NCBI GenBank assembly: GCA_020025965.1
Contig: JAHHRG010000083.1
Span: forward strand, 1 to 6,142
Origin: Sutterella sp.
Lineage (GTDB): Bacteria > Pseudomonadota > Gammaproteobacteria > Burkholderiales > Burkholderiaceae_F
Reading direction: 5' to 3'
Length of the DNA: 6,142 nucleotides
Positions 1-4,401 of this stretch are shown piece after piece. The position numbers were made by a program, and so were the translations under genes. Numbering within the stretch: the stretch's first letter is position 1; each line of letters begins with the position of its first letter. The notes under the pieces were generated by a model. It did not search any database. It was not told the DNA's origin and saw nothing but the letters and a program-made list of their open reading frames with translations.

Positions 1-1859
1 TCTTCTTCCTCTTCGGCAGCAGCTTCACCGGCAGCGGCGGCAGCGTTTTCGTTTTCGATACGAGCCATCGTGTCGTAAAGGGAGTTCATCGTACCGACGA
101 CGGCTTCCTTAGCGAGAATACCCGTGAAGACGCCCACGGCGGCAGGCCAGTTTTCTTCAGAAACCCCCATCGGCTGGAGAACCGGAACGATCGTACGACC
201 GATTTCGGAAAGAACGGATTCGTTCGTGTCTTCGTTACCGAAGGAGCCGTCCGTACCCATGGAGTTCAAGAAGCCGAGGACAGCGACGATCACGACGATC
301 ACGCGGCCGGCACGCTTCATAAAGGCCTTGACACGGTCAAAGGTCGGGATCATCACACCGCGGAAAGTCGGGATGTGATAGGGCGGGATTTCCATCACGA
401 GAGCGGCATGGCCGACCGGCATGGCGAAGGTCTTCACAACGAAGCCCGTCAGGATGGCGGCGAGGATACCGATCAGGTAGAGACCGAAGACGAGGTTCTG
501 GCCGTCGGTCGGGAAGAAGGCCGTCGCAAAGAGGACGTAAACTGGGAGACGAGCACCGCAGGACATGAACGGAGCCATCATGATCGTGATGATACGGTCA
601 ATGGCGCGGTTCATCGTGCGAGAAGCCATAATGGCCGGCACCGTGCAGCCGAAGCCGACGATCAACGGAACGAAGGCCTTACCCGGCAAGCCGAGGGAGC
701 GCATCAGGCGGTCCATGACGAAAGCGGCACGGGCCATGTAGCCGGAGTCTTCCAAAATGGAAAGGAAGAAGAAGAGGAAGAAGACGACCGGAATAAAGGT
801 CGAGACCGTCTGCAAGCCGCCGCCGATACCGTTGGCGAGCAACACGCGGAGCCAATCCGGGCAACCCATGGAAGCCAGAAGTTCGCCGAAGCCGTCCACC
901 ATGACGCCGCCGACCAAAATGTCGAAGAAGTCAATGAAGGCAGCACCGAGGTTCTGCGTGAAGAGGAACATCACGTACATGATGACGAGGAAGATCGGAA
1001 GACCCAACCAGCGGTTCAAAATCACGCTGTCGATCTTTTCCGACAAGGTCATGCCGGCGGAATCCGGACGGACCATGGCATCCTTGCAAACGTTTTCGGC
1101 GAAGTTGTAGCGAGCCGTGGCAAGAATGATGTCGAGGTCTTCGGCATGCTTTTCATAGAGCGGTTCGACGATCGGGGAAAGCTGATCAATGGCGCCTTCG
1201 GGGAGAAGGGAAGCCATCTTCGGAGCGTTTTCAACGATCTGCATCACATAATGGGACGGATTCGTCACGCCCATGTGCTTCAACTGAGCATTGACCTTTT
1301 CAGCCGTTTCCTGGACGTCGGCCGGGAAAACGATCTGGTGCGGCGGGATCGTCGGGTTCTTGACGAAGTCGGCGATGACCTTCTTCAGTTCGGCCACGCC
1401 TTCGTCGCGGGAAGCAATGATGCCGACAACCGGGCAACCCAGCTTTTCGGCAAGCTTCTTCGTGTCGATCGTCACGCCGTGTTCCTTAGCGATGTCAAGC
1501 ATGTTGGCAACGCAGATAACCGGCACGCGCATTTCGATCAACTGAGCGGTGAGGTAGAGGTTACGTTCGAGGTTCGAAGCGTCGAGAATGTTCACGACAA
1601 TGTTGCCCGTCTGGACAATGTAGTCGCGAGCCACGCGTTCGTCTTCACCGGCGGCGGAAGACGGCGTGATGGAATAGATACCGGGAAGGTCAACGACTTC
1701 GTATTCGGCACCTTCGTAGGTGTAGGTCCCCGTCTTCTTGTCGACGGTTACGCCGGGCCAGTTACCGACCTTCTGCTTAGAGCCGGTAAGGGCATTGAAC
1801 AGCGTCGTCTTACCGCAGTTCGGGTTACCGACAACGCAGAAAATGTTCTGATTGGACAT
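1..1859 (-). CDS. feoB: Ferrous iron transport protein B, C-terminus cut by window edge
   Basis: Inner-membrane Fe(II) transporter with an N-terminal GTPase domain. From ATG at 1857-1859 I read 619 codons, open at the left edge; full-length family members are usually about 700-800 residues, so the C-terminus is missing. G1 is GNPNCGKT (residues 11-18), the G2 region is NWPGVTVD (33-40), G3 is DLPG (57-60) and G4 is NMLD (119-122). The membrane part has the two conserved gate motifs, GFGCTVPAIMASR and SCGARLPVYVLFA, and the conserved FTGILAKEAVVGT stretch followed by a Glu/Ala-rich run at the edge. The gene lies 34 bp downstream of feoA. A weak AGAAGAG ribosome site (1864-1870) sits 4 nt before the start. 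In the first ~280 codons I read, lysine is always AAG and glutamate always GAA, unlike the mixed usage in the gene at 2797, which suggests high expression. Identity is not in doubt. Confidence 0.97.
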   Translation of the reverse strand, partial: MSNQNIFCVVGNPNCGKTTLFNALTGSKQKVGNWPGVTVDKKTGTYTYEGAEYEVVDLPGIYSITPSSAAGEDERVARDYIVQTGNIVVNILDASNLERNLYLTAQLIEMRVPVICVANMLDIAKEHGVTIDTKKLAEKLGCPVVGIIASRDEGVAELKKVIADFVKNPTIPPHQIVFPADVQETAEKVNAQLKHMGVTNPSHYVMQIVENAPKMASLLPEGAIDQLSPIVEPLYEKHAEDLDIILATARYNFAENVCKDAMVRPDSAGMTLSEKIDSVILNRWLGLPIFLVIMYVMFLFTQNLGAAFIDFFDILVGGVMVDGFGELLASMGCPDWLRVLLANGIGGGLQTVSTFIPVVFFLFFFLSILEDSGYMARAAFVMDRLMRSLGLPGKAFVPLIVGFGCTVPAIMASRTMNRAIDRIITIMMAPFMSCGARLPVYVLFATAFFPTDGQNLVFGLYLIGILAAILTGFVVKTFAMPVGHAALVMEIPPYHIPTFRGVMIPTFDRVKAFMKRAGRVIVVIVAVLGFLNSMGTDGSFGNEDTNESVLSEIGRTIVPVLQPMGVSEENWPAAVGVFTGILAKEAVVGTMNSLYDTMARIENENAAAAAGEAAAEEEE

Positions 1860-1893
1860 ATTGCTCTTCTTAACTGAGGGGATCGATCAAAGC

Positions 1894-2124
1894 TTACTTA
1901 ACGGCTTCGACCTGCATGATCTGGATTTCATCCTTGCGAACGGAGAGGCAAGCGCCGCGAACGCGGATTTCGATCGGATCGCCGAGCGGAGCGCGACGAA
2001 GAACTTCAAACTGAGTGCCCGGGGTTGCACCGAGGACGAGCAAACGACGACGGTATTCGGGTGCGCTCTGGTCAAACCCGATAATCCGACCGCGCATGCC
2101 CGGTTCAAGATCTTTAAGAAGCAT
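1894..2124 (-). CDS. feoA: Ferrous iron transport protein A
   Basis: Small cytoplasmic SH3-like protein of 76 residues, the usual FeoA length, thought to support FeoB activity by interacting with it. The sequence shows the family pattern: an N-terminal LLKDLEPGMRGRIIGF strand segment, then RRRLLVLGATPGTQFEVLRRAPLGDPIEIRVRG, in which the Leu-Gly-x-Thr-Pro-Gly turn and the GDP-x-E-hydrophobic-x-hydrophobic-RG segment are characteristic, and a final KDEIQIMQVE strand. The ATG at 2122-2124 is preceded by AGGA (plus-strand tcct, 2133-2136) with 8 nt spacing, which fixes the start. It is the first gene of a feoA-feoB operon reading leftward. No feoC is visible in the window. Confidence 0.96.
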   Translation of the reverse strand: MLLKDLEPGMRGRIIGFDQSAPEYRRRLLVLGATPGTQFEVLRRAPLGDPIEIRVRGACLSVRKDEIQIMQVEAVK

Positions 2125-2191
2125 TTGTAAATTCCTAGGTATGGACAGCGTTTGTTACGCCGCCTTTGTTATGGGTGAATTACAGGATGGA

Positions 2192-2220
2192 AATGTATAT
2201 GAGAACAGTTCTCAATTCAA
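2192..2220 (-). promoter_or_regulatory. Probable sigma70-type promoter of feoAB
   Basis: On the minus strand, a -35 hexamer TTGAAT (2215-2220) is separated by exactly 17 bp from a -10 hexamer TACATT (2192-2197). Each matches consensus at four of six positions. TATACA, two bases upstream of TACATT, is an alternative -10 with a 15-bp spacer. Transcription would begin near 2185, giving a leader of about 60 nt before feoA. A TTGACT further upstream (minus strand, about 2234-2239) has no good -10 at proper spacing. The call rests on hexamer matches plus the operator in the spacer; no start site has been measured. Confidence 0.55.
2200..2214. promoter_or_regulatory. Fur-box-like palindromic operator of feoAB
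   Basis: TGAGAACAGTTCTCA is a perfect 7-1-7 inverted repeat, the geometry of Fur-family operators. Compared with the proteobacterial Fur core TGAGAATnATTCTCA it differs by one symmetrical base pair in each arm. It fills most of the 17-bp spacer between the -35 and -10 hexamers, so a bound dimer would block RNA polymerase. Iron-loaded Fur repressing feoAB is established in many proteobacteria. That this site binds Fur, rather than a related regulator such as Zur or Mur, is inferred from position and gene context. Confidence 0.65.
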
Positions 2221-2574
2221 TAATTGTTTCAATAGTCAAATTTTCTTGCATGCAATTGATTTTCAATGAAAAACTGGTTTTTTGAGTGTGAACGGCAAAA
2301 CGAAAGGATGGAAAAGCTTGATTTGAAACAAATGAAAACGTTTAGGGAACCATTGTTTACTATTGACTGGTTGTCGTTGATAGCTCGAATGTATTGTTAT
2401 TTCTAGGTGCTATCCCTGAGTTATTTTGACTGTTGGCTGTCTTGCAAAGTGTTCATCAATGCTTGATATAAGGCGCGCAAAGTCGGTTTAAACAGTATTT
2501 CGGGCGTTTCGAGGGTATTCCAGTATTGAAAAAGAGAAGATGACTTGTCGGATAAACGGAACTGGAAAATCAGG

Positions 2575-2592
2575 GCTTTCTCTCGAGAAAGC
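2575..2592. repeat. Short perfect hairpin, 7-bp stem
   Basis: GCTTTCT (2575-2581), loop CTCG (2582-2585), then AGAAAGC (2586-2592) form a perfect 7-bp stem with a tetraloop, extendable by two G-T pairs. No clean T-tract follows on either strand, so it is not a classical terminator. It could be chance structure, or part of an untranslated leader or small RNA in the gap; I assign no function. Confidence 0.35.
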
Positions 2593-2677
2593 TTCCTGAA
2601 AGTGGAAAGCCAACGGCGTAAAAAAAAGGAGCCTCTCGGAAAGCTTTTGCTCATTTTGTTCTTTGTGGCGAATTTCA

Positions 2678-2689
2678 AAAGTCGACTTT
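2678..2689. repeat. 12-bp perfect palindrome upstream of the DUF4357 gene
   Basis: AAAGTCGACTTT is a perfect 12-bp palindrome about 108 bp before the start codon at 2797. A wider partial dyad overlaps it (GGCGAA at 2667-2672 against TTCGCC at 2688-2693). The possible -10 TAAAAT lies 12 bp downstream, so this could be an operator for that gene. A palindrome of this length is only mildly unlikely by chance in 6 kb. Confidence 0.3.
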
Positions 2690-2796
2690 CGCCGCAATAT
2701 GTAAAATATTTCCGTTGAAATGGAGGATGAGGAAGGTTCGTCCTCCGACTTCTTCAAAAGAGCAGACTCAGAGCTACGAAAACGGATGAGACAAGA

Positions 2797-3696
2797 ATGA
2801 AAAAGATGCCGGTCAAAATTACACTCTGGCTTCACAACGGGGAGCCGGACGGCGTATGCACTTGGGAGACGGGCGACGTCTTTCTCTCGGTTTTTGCCTT
2901 AAAAGAGATGACAAAGCCCGAAGGACATCAGACTTTGGTATCGGCGTTTGAGGATTTGAAGGACCGCGAAGCGCTCTTTTTGCTCACGGGGGAGGATCTG
3001 GCTTCCGATAAGCCGCTTCTTTTCCTATCGGCCGGGAGAATTTCTGAGGTTGTACAAGAACTCCACGGGCTGATGGTCGGGAAGGCTTCGAATTTTGACC
3101 GATTGCTTCTGTTGGGAGCAACGGAGGCACTGACGCTGTGTCCGTCTTTCGACCGCTGTCTTCGTCAATCGGGAGAATGGAATCTCTTAAACGAGGAGCC
3201 CGATGCCGAGTTACCCAATCAGCAAGCGTTGTCGGCCGATCTGCTCTCAACCTGGCAACTCCTCTTAAAGGTAGCGCACGTCGATTTGCCGGGACTTGAC
3301 GGCAGAGAAGAGAAGTCGGCAGAGCCCGGTGACGAAGAGACCGATCGCGCACATGCAGCCGCGCCGCACCTTTATCTCACGGCTCGAGGTGCAAAAGCCG
3401 AAGCAAAGTGGGAAAAGCGGGGGCTCAGAATTTTGGCGGGAAGTCAATGTTCTCCTTTGGATCCGACACCTTCACTTTGTCAGGCCTATCGCCAAACGAT
3501 CAATCGCTTGGTAAATGAAGAACGATTGAAGAAGATCGACGGTGTCTGGACCTTTACGTCGGCCGTGCTGATGGCTTCTTCCGTTCAGGCGGCTTCGATT
3601 TTGGCGAGAACTTCTGCGGGGGCGGAGAGTTGGAAGACTGAAGCGGGTGAACCGCTGACGACGCTCAAAAGGCTCGGAAAGAAGTGTGATAAGTGA
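2797..3696 (+). CDS. GIY-YIG/DUF4357-family protein with degenerate nuclease motifs
   Basis: A 299-residue, apparently soluble protein with no signal peptide or membrane segment. The C-terminal part matches the pattern of DUF4357: an acid-rich linker, then ARGAKAEAKWEKRGLRILAGSQCS (about 196-219), YRQTINRLVNEERL (231-244) and WTFTSAVLMASSVQAASILARTSAGAESWKTEAGEPL (251-287), where family members have F-SPSAAA-VVLGRSANG-x-WK-x-x-G-x-x-L. Residues 6-160 follow the outline of the N-terminal domain usual in GIY-YIG nucleases carrying DUF4357: K-I-T-L-W-L-x-x-G-x-P-x-G at 7-19, a LxGED segment at 63-67 and ELPNQQALSADLL at 138-150. However, the expected GVYxL and VYIGE signatures read EALFLL (58-63) and LFLSAG (75-80), so the catalytic tyrosines are absent. 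Nuclease activity is therefore unlikely; a DNA-binding or regulatory role is only inference. ATG at 2797 is the first start after the in-frame stop at 2728, with a weak GGATGAG ribosome site. A second ATG at 2806 is possible. Mixed Lys and Glu codon use suggests low expression. Confidence 0.72.
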   Translation: MKKMPVKITLWLHNGEPDGVCTWETGDVFLSVFALKEMTKPEGHQTLVSAFEDLKDREALFLLTGEDLASDKPLLFLSAGRISEVVQELHGLMVGKASNFDRLLLLGATEALTLCPSFDRCLRQSGEWNLLNEEPDAELPNQQALSADLLSTWQLLLKVAHVDLPGLDGREEKSAEPGDEETDRAHAAAPHLYLTARGAKAEAKWEKRGLRILAGSQCSPLDPTPSLCQAYRQTINRLVNEERLKKIDGVWTFTSAVLMASSVQAASILARTSAGAESWKTEAGEPLTTLKRLGKKCDK

Positions 3697-3733
3697 GTCG
3701 TCACCTGCCATTGGCGCACCCAACAATAGGCAT

Positions 3734-3773
3734 AAATTCAAACGGCTCGGTTTTGTCCGAGGCGTTTGAATTT
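3734..3773. terminator. Bidirectional intrinsic terminator between convergent genes
   Basis: A near-perfect inverted repeat has left arm 3734-3750, six-base loop TTTTGT (3751-3756) and right arm 3757-3773. It forms a 17-bp stem with one internal G-G mismatch (3745 with 3762). The GC-rich inner stem is followed on both strands by the same T-rich run, TTTGAATTT. It begins 37 bp after the stop of the plus-strand gene and lies 13 bp after the stop of the minus-strand gene, just where a shared terminator would sit. Confidence 0.82.
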
Positions 3774-3786
3774 CGGAAAAAGAAGT

Positions 3787-4215
3787 TTAAGGCGCGTCAA
3801 GCGCTTTGATTTCGCCGACACCTCGCGGACCGATCGTAAATTCAATCGCGACTTCACCGTGCTCGCCCACCAACGTGGAACGATAAGTGCCCGGCACAAA
3901 GCCCGGATCGGGTTCCTGAGCGGCCGCACGTTCGATGGCGATCGTCAGAGCCTCACGAAGAACCGCCATGTCAAGCGCATTCGTCGTCAGCGAATCGAGT
4001 TCGGCATGATTCGTGGCGTTCATATCGGTGGTGAGCGTCGGCATAGTCATGGGCGGGAGGACGCTTACCATTTGAAAATCCCCGTTCTCAACCCTAACCT
4101 CGACCGTCACGGGACCGTTGTTGCCGGGGACAATCTGCGTGTAAGTTGTCGGTTCGGCATTAACGGCCATGCTCAGCATGGCAATGGCTGAGGCCAACAA
4201 AATTCTGTTCGACAT
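3787..4215 (-). CDS. Exported FMN_bind-like protein, shortened
   Basis: A 142-residue protein with a clear Sec signal peptide: basic start, hydrophobic LLASAIAMLSMAV, and likely cleavage after V-N-A at residue 20, giving a periplasmic or secreted product of about 122 residues. Residues 24-100 resemble an FMN_bind domain: TYTQIVPGNNGPVTVEVRVENG (24-45), then AELDSLTTNALDMAVLREALTIAIERA where the family has Asp-x-x-Ser-Gly-Ala-Thr followed by a helix. Here the flavin-attachment motif reads E-L-D-S-L-T-T (72-78), keeping Ser75 and Thr78 but losing Gly-Ala. Residues 109-138 (GTYRSTLVGEHGEVAIEFTIGP, then GVGEIKAL) look like the first strands of a second FMN_bind domain that stops early. Such domains carry covalent FMN in flavin-transfer and reductase proteins of the cell envelope. 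Whether this one binds flavin is uncertain. The ATG at 4213-4215 has a strong AGGAGG only 4 nt upstream. The terminator follows directly. Confidence 0.62.
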   Translation of the reverse strand: MSNRILLASAIAMLSMAVNAEPTTYTQIVPGNNGPVTVEVRVENGDFQMVSVLPPMTMPTLTTDMNATNHAELDSLTTNALDMAVLREALTIAIERAAAQEPDPGFVPGTYRSTLVGEHGEVAIEFTIGPRGVGEIKALDAP

Positions 4216-4219
4216 AAAA

Positions 4220-4244
4220 CCTCCTGCCGCAAAAAAGACGCGGC
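4220..4244 (-). promoter_or_regulatory. Strong Shine-Dalgarno site abutting a small hairpin
   Basis: On the minus strand, GCCGC, a nine-base T-rich loop and GCGGC (plus 4226-4244) form a 5-bp GC stem. It is followed without a gap by AGGAGG (plus 4220-4225) and four T's before the ATG of the exported protein. The ribosome site itself is unpaired in this fold. The hairpin could tune access to it, or, with the T's in the loop, be of no consequence. Confidence 0.5.
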
Positions 4245-4268
4245 GCCAATGTCTTGCCGGTCTGTCTT

Positions 4269-4307
4269 AGGCGAATGAAAACGCCTGAAACGAACCCAGG
4301 AAGGCGT
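4269..4307 (-). promoter_or_regulatory. Competing inverted repeats in leader of the exported protein gene
   Basis: Three complementary segments occur in the 186-bp gap after the helicase gene: AGGCG (4269-4273), ACGCCT (4281-4286) and AGGCGT (4302-4307). The middle one can pair with either neighbour (5-bp stem with an 8-base loop, or 6-bp stem with a 15-base loop), so the folds exclude each other. Read on the minus strand, the longer stem is followed by TTTCATT and could be a weak terminator for the helicase gene. An attenuator-like leader is the alternative. A TATATT (plus 4326-4331) upstream might be a -10, but no good -35 accompanies it. Confidence 0.3.
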
Positions 4308-4401
4308 GTATTCAGTCTTACATGAATATACTGTAACACTTTGATTTGGCGCTGTCGACGGTTTCCGGCAGGCTCTTAGGGTTATGTCGCAATGGGAAAA
4401 T

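Larger units (their letters stand above)
2221..2796. other. AT-rich intergenic gap between divergent genes
   Basis: This stretch of about 575 bp holds no gene I can support. It is visibly richer in A and T than the flanking genes and has many poly-A and poly-T runs. Two overlapping minus-strand reading frames exist (ATG at 2678 and at 2835). They encode compositionally odd Ser/Phe/Lys/Arg-rich peptides without recognisable motifs, and the second overlaps the start of the plus-strand gene. The stretch must contain the promoter of the gene at 2797, but no convincing -35/-10 pair stands out; TAAAAT at 2702-2707 is a possible -10 without a good -35. Two dyads inside it are listed separately. Confidence 0.6.

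Noticed and set aside
375..1877. 500-codon open frame on the plus strand opposite feoB
   Set aside because: Its product is a His/Asp/Glu/Arg-rich sequence without motifs. It is the antisense shadow of feoB, opened by that gene's strong codon bias; the minus strand gives textbook FeoB.
2151..2171. TTTGTTA repeated 14 bp apart in the feoA leader
   Set aside because: A 7-bp repeat in AT-rich leader sequence is expected by chance, and no pairing or regulator is evident.
2246..2255. TTGCATGCAA palindrome upstream of the feoAB promoter
   Set aside because: Several 10-bp palindromes are expected in 6 kb by chance; its position near -65 could suit an activator, but nothing else supports it.
2255..2270. 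FNR-like TTGA...TCAA dyad upstream of feoA
   Set aside because: The half-sites are separated by three bases rather than fitting the TTGAT-N4-ATCAA pattern, so it does not meet the FNR consensus.
2421..2835. Two overlapping minus-strand frames in the gap (from ATG at 2678 and at 2835)
   Set aside because: They overlap each other in different frames, have no recognisable motifs or good ribosome sites, and are made of low-complexity Ser/Phe/Lys/Arg peptide. One runs into the plus-strand gene.
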